From Stagnihabitans tardus (GTDB lineage: Bacteria > Pseudomonadota > Alphaproteobacteria > Rhodobacterales > Rhodobacteraceae): DNA of 64,000 bases. Positions 1 to 8,770 of this stretch are shown here, in pieces. The notes under the pieces are model-generated. The model did no database searches, was not told the origin of the DNA, and was given only the letters and a program-made list of their open reading frames with translations. The position numbers were made by a program, and so were the translations under genes. Position 1 is the first letter of the stretch. Every line of letters begins with the position of its first letter. Where the stretch lies: NCBI RefSeq assembly GCF_009925085.1, contig NZ_JAABNR010000002.1, forward strand, positions 186,001 to 250,000, written 5' to 3'.

Positions 1-217
1 CGTAACTGTCGTAGCCGGGCAGGAAATGCAGCTCCGCCCCCTCGGCCAGGTGCAGATTGACCCCCGGGGACAGGCGCAGGGCGCCGCTGACATGCCGCCC
101 TGCGCCCAAGGTGACCCGCCCACCGCCCTGGGCGGAAGCCTGGTCGATCCGGGTCTGAAGCTGTTCGGTCACGGGGGCGGCGTCCGGCATGATCGTGATG
201 TGAAACTTTTGCACCAA
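1..217 (-). CDS. GH28 polygalacturonase-like protein, N-terminal fragment
   Basis: Only the first ~72 codons are in the window; the gene runs off the left edge. The translation contains GGGRVTLGAGRHVSGALRL followed by NLHLAEGAELHF. This is the typical opening of the right-handed beta-helix of GH28 pectinases and exo-polygalacturonosidases, where a 'GGG-V-G-Y-G-L-L-N-L-L-GA-L' pattern forms the first coils. The strong Shine-Dalgarno GGAGG (227-231) favours a TTG start at 217 or GTG at 214; ATG at 190 is also possible but has no ribosome site. No signal peptide is visible, so it may be a cytoplasmic enzyme acting on imported oligosaccharides. It is divergent from the GH38 cluster, and its first codons coincide with a LacI-like operator. 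The family call rests on the N-terminus only, because the catalytic aspartates lie outside the window. Confidence 0.72.
   Translation of the reverse strand, partial: MVQKFHITIMPDAAPVTEQLQTRIDQASAQGGGRVTLGAGRHVSGALRLSPGVNLHLAEGAELHFLPGYDSY
200..213 (-). promoter_or_regulatory. LacI-like operator over the GH28 start
   Basis: Minus strand TGCAAAAGTTTCAC. It matches the palindrome TGCAAA-N2-TTTGCA at 9 of 12 half-site positions. It covers the candidate GTG start of the GH28-like gene. It belongs to a set of five similar sites in this locus, so binding by the LacI-family protein encoded at 4572 is an inference. Confidence 0.5.
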
Positions 218-330
218 CTCACGCCCCCTCCTCGAAGTCGCGTCGCAGAGTAGCGGTGGAATTTTCAGAAAACAATGGATAATGCGCATATTCGCTTGAC
301 CATGCGGGGGGTGGTCAGTCAAAGTTGTAA

Positions 331-344
331 TGCAAATATTTCAT
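331..344 (+). promoter_or_regulatory. LacI-like operator upstream of the GH38 gene
   Basis: TGCAAATATTTCAT, 9 of 12 positions of the TGCAAA-N2-TTTGCA palindrome. It lies in the divergent GH28/GH38 intergenic region, 18 bases before the ATG at 363. The left half-site is identical to those next to the regulator and the binding-protein gene. Confidence 0.5.
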
Positions 345-362
345 GAAATGCCCAGGAATGCC

Positions 363-3300
363 ATGACCGACCCGCGCCAGATGGACCACCTTGTCGAGCT
401 CTTGCGCCAAGAGATCTTCCGCCCCATCGGCGCGCCCCTGGCCTTGGAGTTCCGGCGCGGCGCCCTGCCGCGTCCCCTGGGCTCTTTGCCCGGGGGCGCC
501 TGGACCCCGGTCACGCAAGAGACGATCTGGGGCGAGCCCGGGGGCCGCTTCCTCTTCCGCGCGCGGCTGGAGGTTCCCCCGCAGGCGGCGGGGCGGCGCC
601 TGGGCCTGCGCATCGGCGCGCAGTTTGGTCGGGTCATGGGGCGGTCGGACCCTCAGCTTCTGATCCTGGTGGACGGGGCGCCCTTCACCGGCGGCGACTT
701 CAACCACACTGAATTCCTTCTGACCGAAGCCGCCGAGCCCGGCCGCGCCTATGACATCCTGGTCGAGGCCGGCACGATCGAAGACCGCCGCCAGCTGGGC
801 TTCTCGCTGCAACCGGTGATCCACGACCTCCTGGCCGAGGAGACCTGCTTCGACCTGAAATCCCCCCTCGACGTCGCCCGCCACCTGCCGCCCGAGGACG
901 CCCGCCGCACCCGCATCCACCAGATCGCCTCCCGCGCGCTGAAGGCCATCGACCTCCGCCCCGGCACCCCCGCCCGCCGCGCGGCCTCGCTGGAAGCCGC
1001 GCGCAAGATCGCCGCCGAGATCTATGCGGTGGACCCCCATGCCCCCGAGGTCGTGGCCACCGGTCACACCCATATCGACGTCGCCTGGCTCTGGCGCGTG
1101 GCGGAGACGCGCACCAAGATGGAGCGCTCCATCGCCACGGCCCTGCGGCTGATGGCGGAATTCCCCGACTACAAGTTCATGTACAACCAGGGTTATCTGC
1201 TGGATGCGCTGTCCCAGGACGCCCCCCAGCTCTTCGACGGCCTGAAGGCGGCCCAGGCCCGCGGCCAATTCGAGATCGAGGGCGCGCTTTGGCTGGAGCC
1301 CGACGCCAACCTCATCGGCGGTGAGGCGCTGATCCGGCAAATCCAGCGCGGCGTGGCCTATCACCAGCAGAATTTCGGCGTCCGCCCCCGCATCCTCTGG
1401 CTGCCCGATACCTTCGGCTACTCCGCCGCCCTGCCGCAGATCATGGCGCAATCGGGGGTCGAGGTCTTTGTGACCCACAAGCTCAGCTGGAACGACACCA
1501 ATGCCATGCCGGACGAGACCTTCTTCTGGCAGGGTCTGGATGGGACCCAGGTTCCTGCCTATTTCCTGACCACCCAGCCCGCCGATGCCAAGGTCATCAA
1601 CACCACCTATTGTCCCGACCTGCGGCCCAGCCACGTCATGGGCACCTGGCGGCGCTATAGCCAGAAGGGGACGGGCGACAAGCTCTTCATGGTCTATGGC
1701 CATGGCGACGGCGGCGGAGGCCCCACGCGTGAGATGCTGCACCACCTCCGCCGGATGGAGCGCGGCATCCCCGGTTGCCCCCGCGTGACCCATGGCACGA
1801 TGGGCGGCTTCTTCACCGACCTGGTGGAGCGGATGAACGCCGCCCCGCAGGACTGGCCCACCTGGACCGGAGAGCTTTATCTCGAATTCCATCGCGGCAC
1901 CTATACTTCCGTCGCCGAGATCAAGCTCGCCAACCGCCGCGCCGAGGCCTCTCTCCGCCGCCTGGAGTTCATGGCGGTCATGGCGGGCCACTGGCCGGAA
2001 GAGATCGCGCAGATGTGGGATATCCTTCTGCTGGCGCAGTTCCACGACATATTGCCGGGCTCCTCGATCGGCGCGGTTTACGCAGACTCCCGCGCCGACT
2101 TTGCCCGCTTTGCCGCGCTGGAGGCGGCGGCCCTGGCGACCCTGACCGAGCGCCTGACGCAAGGAGAGACCCCCTCGCTTCTCGTCGCCAACCCTATGGG
2201 CCAACCCGACACCGCCCCCCTGCGCCTGGCGGGCGATCAGCCCATGGCGATCAACACCCCGAGCCAGCTCTGCCACCGCGCCGATGGCAGCGCGATGACC
2301 CTGCTGCCCGCGCCTTCGCGCCCCGCCCTTTCGGTCACCACCCTGACCCCCAAGCCCGCCCCCCATGCCACGGGCGGCCTGCATGTGACCCCCGAGACCC
2401 TCTCCAACCCCCATCTCACCGCCCGTTTCGACCAGGGCCGCCTGGTCTCGCTTTACTCCCACCGCCTGGGGCGTGAGATGCTCAGCGCCCCCGCCAACCG
2501 CCTGCAAGCCTTTCGCGACCTCCCCCGCGAGTTCGACGCCTGGGAGATCGACGCCGATTACGAGGACCAGGCCTGGGAGATCGAAGCCCCCGAGGTCACC
2601 GTCGCCGAAACCGGCCCCCACCGCGCCGCGCTGCGGATGGTCTGGCGCTATGAGGCCTCGACGATCACCCAGGTCGTCTCGCTGGAGGCGGATGGCGACG
2701 TGCTGGAGTTCGACACCTTCATCGACTGGCAGGATCGCAACACGCTTCTGAAAGCAGCCTTCCCGCTGGCGATCCAGGCCACCGAAAGCATTGCCGAAAT
2801 CCAGTTCGGCCATGTCCGCCGCCCCAGCCACAGAAACACCTCCTGGGAGCGGGCGCGCTTCGAATCCCACATGCACCGCTTTGTCGCCATGGCCGAGCCC
2901 GGCGCGGGGCTCGCGATCCTGAACGACGGGAAATACGGCCATGACGCCGAAGGTTGCACCCTTCGGCTGACCCTTCTGCGCGCGCCGACCTGGCCCTGGG
3001 ACGGGGCCGATATCGGGGAACACCGCTTCCGTTACGGCCTGTTCCCCTTCGCCGACCTCGCCGAGGTCCCCCCCAAGGCCGAGGCCTTCGACGCGCCGGC
3101 CCTCGTGCTCCCGGCCCGTGGAGAGGTGGCAATGACCCTCGCCACCCCCTCCCACGACGGCATCGGCATCGCGGCGGTGACCCGGGGCGGCGAGGGCATC
3201 ACCCTGCGGCTTTACGAACGCCAGGGCAGGGCGCAGGACTGGACTTTGGACACCAAGGCTGAAGCCGCCCTGACCGACCTGATGGGCGAGACCCTGACCG

Positions 3301-3368
3301 CGCTGCTCGAAGGCCCGGTCCGCCTGCACTTCCGGCCCTTTGAAATCAAGACCCTGGTCCTCAAATGA
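363..3368 (+). CDS. alpha-mannosidase, glycoside hydrolase family 38
   Basis: Retaining, metal-dependent alpha-mannosidase that would trim alpha-linked mannose from oligosaccharides; no signal peptide, so cytoplasmic. Zinc-site motif GHTHIDVAW places H235, H237 and D239. The nucleophile motif WLEPDANL gives D314, followed by LPDTFGYSAALPQI and HGDGGGGPT. At 1001 residues it has the usual GH38 length, including the N-terminal all-beta domain and the large C-terminal beta-sandwich domain. ATG 363 is chosen because AGGA lies five bases upstream; the in-frame ATGs at 330 and 348 overlap or touch the operator. It is first in the plus-strand cluster and its stop overlaps the next start (ATGA). A LacI-like operator just upstream suggests substrate-controlled repression. 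Confidence 0.95.
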   Translation: MTDPRQMDHLVELLRQEIFRPIGAPLALEFRRGALPRPLGSLPGGAWTPVTQETIWGEPGGRFLFRARLEVPPQAAGRRLGLRIGAQFGRVMGRSDPQLLILVDGAPFTGGDFNHTEFLLTEAAEPGRAYDILVEAGTIEDRRQLGFSLQPVIHDLLAEETCFDLKSPLDVARHLPPEDARRTRIHQIASRALKAIDLRPGTPARRAASLEAARKIAAEIYAVDPHAPEVVATGHTHIDVAWLWRVAETRTKMERSIATALRLMAEFPDYKFMYNQGYLLDALSQDAPQLFDGLKAAQARGQFEIEGALWLEPDANLIGGEALIRQIQRGVAYHQQNFGVRPRILWLPDTFGYSAALPQIMAQSGVEVFVTHKLSWNDTNAMPDETFFWQGLDGTQVPAYFLTTQPADAKVINTTYCPDLRPSHVMGTWRRYSQKGTGDKLFMVYGHGDGGGGPTREMLHHLRRMERGIPGCPRVTHGTMGGFFTDLVERMNAAPQDWPTWTGELYLEFHRGTYTSVAEIKLANRRAEASLRRLEFMAVMAGHWPEEIAQMWDILLLAQFHDILPGSSIGAVYADSRADFARFAALEAAALATLTERLTQGETPSLLVANPMGQPDTAPLRLAGDQPMAINTPSQLCHRADGSAMTLLPAPSRPALSVTTLTPKPAPHATGGLHVTPETLSNPHLTARFDQGRLVSLYSHRLGREMLSAPANRLQAFRDLPREFDAWEIDADYEDQAWEIEAPEVTVAETGPHRAALRMVWRYEASTITQVVSLEADGDVLEFDTFIDWQDRNTLLKAAFPLAIQATESIAEIQFGHVRRPSHRNTSWERARFESHMHRFVAMAEPGAGLAILNDGKYGHDAEGCTLRLTLLRAPTWPWDGADIGEHRFRYGLFPFADLAEVPPKAEAFDAPALVLPARGEVAMTLATPSHDGIGIAAVTRGGEGITLRLYERQGRAQDWTLDTKAEAALTDLMGETLTALLEGPVRLHFRPFEIKTLVLK

Positions 3369-4567
3369 TCGAATACCGCCACCACCTGACCGACCTTCCC
3401 GGAGATAAAAGCTTCGTCGAGATCCCCTTCGAGGTCGGAACCGACATCGAGCGGATCGAGGTCAGCTACCTCTTCCCCACCGGCTCAGAGGGCTCTGTCA
3501 TCGACATCGGCCTGGCGCATCGGGGAAGGATGCGCGGCTGGACGGGGTCGGAATATGGCCATCTCTTCTTCGCCGAGGACCGGGCCAGCGCGGGCTATCA
3601 CCCCGGGCCGCTGGCAGGCGCCTGGCATGTGGTCCTGGGCGTGGTGAAGCATGGGCCGACGGCTTGGGTCGACCTGACGATCCGCCTCATCCCCCGCACG
3701 AAAGCCTGGCTGGCGGGCGACCTGCATTCCCACACCGAACATTCCGACGGTGGCGCGCCGGTGGCCTTTGTTGCGGAACGGGCGGCGGCAGGGGGCTTGG
3801 ATTTCCTGGCGCTGACAGACCACAACACCACGGCGCAGAACCGGCTTTGCCCGCAGGACAACGGCATCCTGCTGATCCCGGGGATGGAGCTGACCTCTTA
3901 CTGGGGCCATACCAACTTCCTTGGCCTGAAGGAGCCGATCCACGACTGGCGCTGCAGCACGCCCGAAAATGTGCCGCAGAAGATGGCCGAGGCGCGGGAG
4001 GCCGGGGCGACGGTGGTCATCAACCACCCGTTCCAGAACTCCGCCGGGGGGCGCTGGCAGGGGGCTTTCGACCATTTCGACGCCTTGGAGATCTGGAACG
4101 GCAATTGGGCCCGGCACAACGAAGAGGCCCTGGCGCTTTGGCAAGAGATGCTGGCCCAAGGCCGCCGCATCCCCGCCACCGGGGGCAGCGACTGGCACCT
4201 GAAGAACCGCCGCCGCCATGGCTTTCCGGCCAATCGGCTCTTGGTCGAGACGCGCAGTATTACGGGCATCCTTCAGGCCGTCCGGCAGGGGCGGGGCGTC
4301 GTGGCCTCGGCCCCCGATGAGACCATGGCCTGGCCCGAAGATGGCCTTCGCTTCGGCGACACGGCCACCCATGCGGGGCTGCGCCTGACCGGCCTTGCCC
4401 CGGGCGATGAGGTCCGGGTCGTCAGTGCCAGGGGCCCCGAGGCCCTCCACACCGCCCAGGCCCCCGAAATGGCCCTTGACCTGACCCTGACTTCCGCCTT
4501 TCTGCGGATAGAGGTCTGGCGCGGGCCGCAACCCCGTCTTTTCACCAACCCGATCTGGGCCGATTGA
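3365..4567 (+). CDS. PHP-domain metallohydrolase, CehA/McbA-like
   Basis: 400-residue protein with a beta-rich N-terminal region (about 1-112) and a C-terminal PHP-type metal-dependent hydrolase domain. Visible metal-binding motifs are DLHSHTEHSDG (H121, H123), LTDHN, GMELTS, NHPF and GGSDWH. Known members of the CehA/McbA branch hydrolyse carbamate, ester or phosphoester bonds; the substrate here is unknown. The start overlaps the mannosidase stop by four bases, implying translational coupling. LacI follows after four bases, and the setting in a glycan locus suggests removal of a substituent from an imported sugar or a sugar phosphate. No signal peptide is seen. The family is clear, the reaction is not. 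Confidence 0.85.
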   Translation: MIEYRHHLTDLPGDKSFVEIPFEVGTDIERIEVSYLFPTGSEGSVIDIGLAHRGRMRGWTGSEYGHLFFAEDRASAGYHPGPLAGAWHVVLGVVKHGPTAWVDLTIRLIPRTKAWLAGDLHSHTEHSDGGAPVAFVAERAAAGGLDFLALTDHNTTAQNRLCPQDNGILLIPGMELTSYWGHTNFLGLKEPIHDWRCSTPENVPQKMAEAREAGATVVINHPFQNSAGGRWQGAFDHFDALEIWNGNWARHNEEALALWQEMLAQGRRIPATGGSDWHLKNRRRHGFPANRLLVETRSITGILQAVRQGRGVVASAPDETMAWPEDGLRFGDTATHAGLRLTGLAPGDEVRVVSARGPEALHTAQAPEMALDLTLTSAFLRIEVWRGPQPRLFTNPIWAD

Positions 4568-4571
4568 GGAC

Positions 4572-5612
4572 ATGATGCCGAAAAAGCCCGGACTGAAGGA
4601 CATCGCCGCCGCCGCCGGAGTCGCCGTCTCGACCGTCAGCCATGTGCTGAACGGCACGGCCTCGATCTCGGAGGAGGTGCGGGCCCGCGTGATGGAGGCC
4701 GCGCGGGAGCTTGGGTATCTCGCGCGCAGGCAGGCGCGGGCCTCGATTGCCTCGCTGTCCAAGGTGCTCTTGGCGGTGCCTGAAAGCGCCATGCCGTCGA
4801 ATGACGTGAACCTGGTCTCCTGGACGATCCTCTCCGCCCTGACCCGCGACGCCGAGGAACGCGGCATCCGCATCACGCCCTTTCCGATCGGCCCCGACAC
4901 CCCGGTCACCGCCGTGGCCGAGGCCGCGCGCAAGGCGGGGGCGGAGGGCATCATCCTCTTCAACGACGACCGTGAGCCTTTGCTGAAGGCCATCGCCGAA
5001 AGCGGCATCCCGGCGGTGCTGATCAACGGCGAAGACCCCTATATGCACCTGGATTCCGTCACCCCCGGCAACCGTTTCGCCGCGCAGATGGCGGTGCGGC
5101 AGCTTCTGGCCCTGGGTCATCGTCGCATCCTGCACCTGACCTGGAACGGGCGGAAGACGGTCCGCCGCCGCCTGGACGGGTTCCGCGACGCCATGGCCGA
5201 GGCCGGGCGGCCCGACGAGGATGCGCTTGTCCTGATGGCCGCGAGCTTCACTCCCGATGATGGCGAGGCGGCGATGGCGGCTTGGCTGGCGCAGCATCCC
5301 GACCTTGCCGGGGTGACGGCGGTCTTCTGCTCGGCCGACAACCTGGCCTTTGGCGCGATGAAGGCGATCAAGGCGCGGGGGCTGACGATCCCGGGCGACC
5401 TGTCGGTCGTGGGCTTTGACGGCGTGGCTTTGGGAGAGCTGCATGACCCGCCCCTGGCCACCGTCTCCGTCCCCATGGAGCAGTTCGGGCGGGCGGCTCT
5501 GGGTCTGATCGAACAGCGCAGCCTGGGCGGAGACCGGGTGAGGGCCGCGCATCGGCTGGAACTGGGCTGCAACCTGATCGAGCGGGCGAGTCTCGCCCGG
5601 GTGCGCAGGTAG
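4572..5612 (+). CDS. LacI-family transcriptional regulator
   Basis: 346 residues: N-terminal helix-turn-helix (LKDIAAAAGVAVSTVSHVLN, about residues 8-27), hinge helix region ending near residue 58, then a periplasmic-binding-protein-like effector domain with the usual SVVGFDGV signature near the C-terminus. Two ATGs are adjacent at 4572 and 4575; GAGG at 4566-4569 fits the second better. It probably represses the flanking GH28, GH38 and ABC genes through the TGCAAA-N2-TTTGCA sites, one of which starts directly after its stop codon. The inducer should be a sugar released from the imported oligosaccharide; its identity cannot be read from the sequence. Confidence 0.94.
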   Translation: MMPKKPGLKDIAAAAGVAVSTVSHVLNGTASISEEVRARVMEAARELGYLARRQARASIASLSKVLLAVPESAMPSNDVNLVSWTILSALTRDAEERGIRITPFPIGPDTPVTAVAEAARKAGAEGIILFNDDREPLLKAIAESGIPAVLINGEDPYMHLDSVTPGNRFAAQMAVRQLLALGHRRILHLTWNGRKTVRRRLDGFRDAMAEAGRPDEDALVLMAASFTPDDGEAAMAAWLAQHPDLAGVTAVFCSADNLAFGAMKAIKARGLTIPGDLSVVGFDGVALGELHDPPLATVSVPMEQFGRAALGLIEQRSLGGDRVRAAHRLELGCNLIERASLARVRR

Positions 5613-5626
5613 TGCAAAAATTTGCA
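5613..5626. promoter_or_regulatory. LacI-like operator, best copy
   Basis: TGCAAAAATTTGCA, with both half-sites perfect (12 of 12). It begins at the first base after the regulator stop codon, in the 188-base gap before the binding-protein gene. It is the reference for the other four copies in the locus. Confidence 0.65.
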
Positions 5627-5680
5627 TGACAGCGGGGCGCGAACCAGCCTTTCCCCTGCTTTTAAAGGAAAATCCCGTAA

Positions 5681-5694
5681 TGCAAATTTTTGTT
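5681..5694 (+). promoter_or_regulatory. LacI-like operator in the ABC promoter region
   Basis: TGCAAATTTTTGTT, 10 of 12 half-site positions. It lies 54 bases downstream of the perfect copy and just before a possible sigma-70-like promoter (TTGATT 5693-5698, 16-base spacer, TCTAGT 5715-5720). Binding here would overlap the -35 element. Confidence 0.5.
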
Positions 5695-5800
5695 GATTTC
5701 TTCTGAACAAAAGCTCTAGTCTGCCCCTATCCCAAGGCCTTGATCCGCGCCGGGATAAAGGTGAGCGTGGACGAGAAAGCCGGGAAAAAGGGAGTGAGAC

Positions 5801-7699
5801 ATGAAAATTTTTGCACTTCGGGCTCTTGCGGGGCTGGCGGCCTCGACGGCCCTCTTCTCTGCGGCCTGGGCCTATCAGGAAAGCCCGATGCTGGCCGAGA
5901 TGGTCAAGGCGGGCACGCTGCCCCCGGTGGAAGAACGTCTGCCCGCCAAGCCCTCGGTGATCGAGGCGGCAGAGGTCGGCCAATACGGCGGCACCTGGAA
6001 CCGCGCCTACAAGGGGCCGGGCGACCGTTGGGGCCCGACCAAGCTTCTGGAAGAGCGCGTGGTCAAGTGGCGCTCGGACAAGGACGGCAACCTGACGCTG
6101 GTCCCGGGCTATATCGAAAGCTATGCGGTCAACGAAAGCTCGACCGAGTTCACCTTCACCCTCTTGGAGGGCCTGAAGTGGTCGGACGGCGTGCCGGTGA
6201 CCACCGATGACGTGGCCTTCTGGTACAACGACGTCTTCCTGAACACCGACATCATCCCGACCATCGACCCGACCTTTGCCCCCGGCGGCAAGCCGATGGA
6301 GCTGGAAGTCGTCGATGCCCGGACCTTCAAGATCAAGTTCGCGCAACCTTACGTCTATTTCCTGACCATCCTGGCCAAGGATTCGACCGGGGAACCTTCG
6401 CTCGACCGTCCGTCCTTCCTTTTCCCCAAGCACTACCTGAGCCAGTTCAACAACCACTACGCCAAGCCCGAAGAGCTTGAAGCGGCGGCGAAGAAATACG
6501 GCGTCGAGAAGTGGCAGGACCTCTGGGGCTCCAAGGGCGCGGCGACGGCCTGGTGGTCGAACCCCGATCTGCCGGTCATCACCGCCTGGAAGATCGAGAC
6601 CCCGGCGCCGGGCGATGTGGTGACCATGGTGCGCAACCCCTATTACTGGGCGGTGGACCAGGCGGGCAACCAGCTGCCCTATATCGACCGGATCGAGCAT
6701 CGTCTGTTCGACCAGCAGGACGCCTTCAACCTGATGATCGCGCAGGGTCAGATCGACTTCCAGATGCGCTATGCCAATACCAACGACTTCCCCTTCTACA
6801 TGGAGAATGCGGAAAAGGGCGGCTATCACGTCATCAAGTGGCGCGATGCCCAGGCCTGGTCGCTTCTGCCGAACCTGAACAGCCAGGACGAATTCCTGAA
6901 CGGCTTCTTCGGCAATGCCGATGTGCGCCAGGCCCTGTCCCTCGCCGTGGACCGCGACACGGTCAACGAGCTTGGCTTTGCGGGTCTCGGCGAGGCGCGT
7001 TCGGCCTCTCCGGTCACCGGGTCGCCCTATTACAACGCCGACCTGGAGACGCATTGGGCCGCCTATGACCCCGATGCCGCCAACGCGCTTCTGGACGGCG
7101 CGGGCTTCACCGAAAAGGATGCCGATGGCTTCCGTCTGCGCCCCGATGGCAAGCGCATCACGATCACCGTCGAAGGCGCCGAGGACAACCAGGCGGGCAT
7201 CCTTCAGGTCGTGGCCGACAATTACAAGGACATCGGCATCGAGCTCCTGCCGCGCATCATCGACCGCACGGCCTGGGACGACAACCGCAACAACAACACC
7301 TTCGACATGCAGTACTACCCCTTCGACCGCCTGTCGGTCGTGGCGGCCGACCCGCGCAACATGATGGGCTCGGACAGCTACGCGAACCAGAACTTCATCT
7401 GGTATTCGACCAAGGGCGCCTCGGGGGTGGAGCCTGCACCGGATGCTCCGATCCGCCAGATCTGGGCGGCCTGGGACAAAGCCTCGACCGCGCCGACGCG
7501 TGAGGCGGCGGATGCGGCGCTCAACGAGATGATCGCGGCCTTCGTCAATGCGGGCTATGTCATCGGCCTGGTGGGCGAGACGGCGGTTGTGGGCATCGTG
7601 GACAACGACGTCAAGAACGTGCCCGACGGGCTGATCAACGACGACATCACGCGGGGCGAAGGCCTTGCCGTGACCCAGCAAATCTGGATCAAAGAGTAA
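5801..7699 (+). CDS. ABC transporter substrate-binding protein, SBP family 5
   Basis: 632 residues. The Sec signal peptide (MKIFALRALAGLAASTALF, cleavage near AWA at residue 24) sends it to the periplasm. The body has the extended family-5 (oligopeptide/nickel/oligosaccharide) fold, with the conserved LLEGLKWSDGVPVTTDDV segment and a DVRQALSLAVDRD motif. GGAG at 5791-5794 lies six bases before ATG. In this family some members bind oligosaccharides rather than peptides. Being surrounded by GH38, GH28 and GH105 genes and LacI operators, this one most likely captures a glycan fragment. A LacI-like site overlaps codons 1-5. A strong stem-loop separates it from the permease genes, a common way to keep binding protein in excess. 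Confidence 0.93.
   Translation: MKIFALRALAGLAASTALFSAAWAYQESPMLAEMVKAGTLPPVEERLPAKPSVIEAAEVGQYGGTWNRAYKGPGDRWGPTKLLEERVVKWRSDKDGNLTLVPGYIESYAVNESSTEFTFTLLEGLKWSDGVPVTTDDVAFWYNDVFLNTDIIPTIDPTFAPGGKPMELEVVDARTFKIKFAQPYVYFLTILAKDSTGEPSLDRPSFLFPKHYLSQFNNHYAKPEELEAAAKKYGVEKWQDLWGSKGAATAWWSNPDLPVITAWKIETPAPGDVVTMVRNPYYWAVDQAGNQLPYIDRIEHRLFDQQDAFNLMIAQGQIDFQMRYANTNDFPFYMENAEKGGYHVIKWRDAQAWSLLPNLNSQDEFLNGFFGNADVRQALSLAVDRDTVNELGFAGLGEARSASPVTGSPYYNADLETHWAAYDPDAANALLDGAGFTEKDADGFRLRPDGKRITITVEGAEDNQAGILQVVADNYKDIGIELLPRIIDRTAWDDNRNNNTFDMQYYPFDRLSVVAADPRNMMGSDSYANQNFIWYSTKGASGVEPAPDAPIRQIWAAWDKASTAPTREAADAALNEMIAAFVNAGYVIGLVGETAVVGIVDNDVKNVPDGLINDDITRGEGLAVTQQIWIKE
5802..5815 (+). promoter_or_regulatory. 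LacI-like operator inside the binding-protein start
   Basis: TGAAAATTTTTGCA, 11 of 12 positions of TGCAAA-N2-TTTGCA. It overlaps the ATG and the first four codons. The codon constraint (M-K-I-F-A) could produce this by chance, but the same overlap occurs at the GH28 gene. Confidence 0.4.
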
Positions 7700-7726
7700 C
7701 TTCGGGGCCTCTCTCCCTGTCCCCAC

Positions 7727-7754
7727 CCGGGCGCGCTTTCACCGGCGCGCCCGG
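7727..7754 (+). other. intercistronic stem-loop after the binding-protein gene
   Basis: Perfect 10-bp stem CCGGGCGCGC / GCGCGCCCGG with an 8-base loop, 27 bases after the binding-protein stop. It has no long T-run, so it looks more like a 3'-end stabiliser or partial terminator than a full terminator. Confidence 0.6.
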
Positions 7755-7780
7755 CCTTTCCCAGGCTTGCCGGAGGTCAC

Positions 7781-8767
7781 ATGCTGCGTATCATCCTTAC
7801 ACGTTGCCTTTGGGCGATACCCACGCTGATCGTGGTCTCCTTCATCTCTTTCGTCATCATCCAGCTGCCGCCGGGGGATTACGTCACCGCCTATGTCGCC
7901 GAACTGCGCCGGGGCGGAGAATACCTGACCGACACCCAGGTCGAGCTGATGCGCCAGGATTTCGGCCTGCGCGACCCGATCCTGTGGCAATATGCCCGCT
8001 GGATCACCAAGATCCTGCTGCATGGCGATTTCGGCCAGTCCTTCCATTACAATGCGCCGGTGTCGTCGCTGATCTGGGACAGGCTGGGGCTGACGCTTCT
8101 GCTCTCCACGATTTCGCTGGTCTTCACCTGGGGCATCGCCATCCCGATCGGGGTCTATTCGGCCACGCGGCAGTATTCGGTGGTGGACTATGTCGTCACC
8201 ATCTTCGGCTTCGTCGGCAAGGGGATACCGGAGTTCCTGCTGGCCCTGATCCTGATGTGGGTGGGCTTCTCCTGGCTGAACATGGATGTCGGCGGCCTCA
8301 TGTCGCCCGAGTTCGACACCGCGCCATGGTCCATCGCCAAGGCCCTCAACGTGCTGGAGCATGTCTGGATCCCCATCGTGGTCCTGGCCACCTCTGGCGC
8401 CGCCGGCCTGATCCGCGTGATGCGGGCCAATATGCTCGATGAGCTCGGCAAGCCCTATGTCGAAACCGCTTACGCCCAGGGCTTTTCCGAACGCCAGGTG
8501 GTCTGGAACTACCCGGTCCGCGTCGCGCTGAACCCCTTTATCTCGACCGTCGGCTGGGCCTTGCCTGCGCTTTTCTCCGGCGATGTCATCACGGCGGTCG
8601 TCCTGAACCTGCCGACCACCGGGCCGCTTTTGCTGCAAGCCTTGAAGATGCAGGACATGTATCTCGCGGGCGGCTTCATCCTGATCCTGTCGACCTTTAC
8701 CGTGGTGGGGACGCTTTTGTCCGATATCCTCCTGGCCTGGTCCGACCCCCGCGTGAGGCTGGGCTGA
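7781..8767 (+). CDS. ABC transporter permease, DppB/OppB type
   Basis: 328-residue inner-membrane permease. The first membrane helix sits at about residues 9-30 (TLIVVSFISFVIIQLPPGDY, where the PGD motif is typical of DppB/OppB). The remaining helices are followed by the cytoplasmic EAA-like loop near VETAYAQGFSERQV that contacts the ATPases. GGAGG ends six bases before the ATG. It forms the translocation pore with the next gene, for the substrate delivered by the family-5 binding protein. It is separated from the second permease by only three bases, so the two are surely co-transcribed. Confidence 0.94.
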   Translation: MLRIILTRCLWAIPTLIVVSFISFVIIQLPPGDYVTAYVAELRRGGEYLTDTQVELMRQDFGLRDPILWQYARWITKILLHGDFGQSFHYNAPVSSLIWDRLGLTLLLSTISLVFTWGIAIPIGVYSATRQYSVVDYVVTIFGFVGKGIPEFLLALILMWVGFSWLNMDVGGLMSPEFDTAPWSIAKALNVLEHVWIPIVVLATSGAAGLIRVMRANMLDELGKPYVETAYAQGFSERQVVWNYPVRVALNPFISTVGWALPALFSGDVITAVVLNLPTTGPLLLQALKMQDMYLAGGFILILSTFTVVGTLLSDILLAWSDPRVRLG

Positions 8768-8770
8768 GCC

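Noticed and set aside
315-3329. 1004-codon open frame opposite the GH38 gene
   Set aside because: High GC suppresses stop codons in antisense frames; the sequence shows no domain and GH38 on the other strand is unmistakable.
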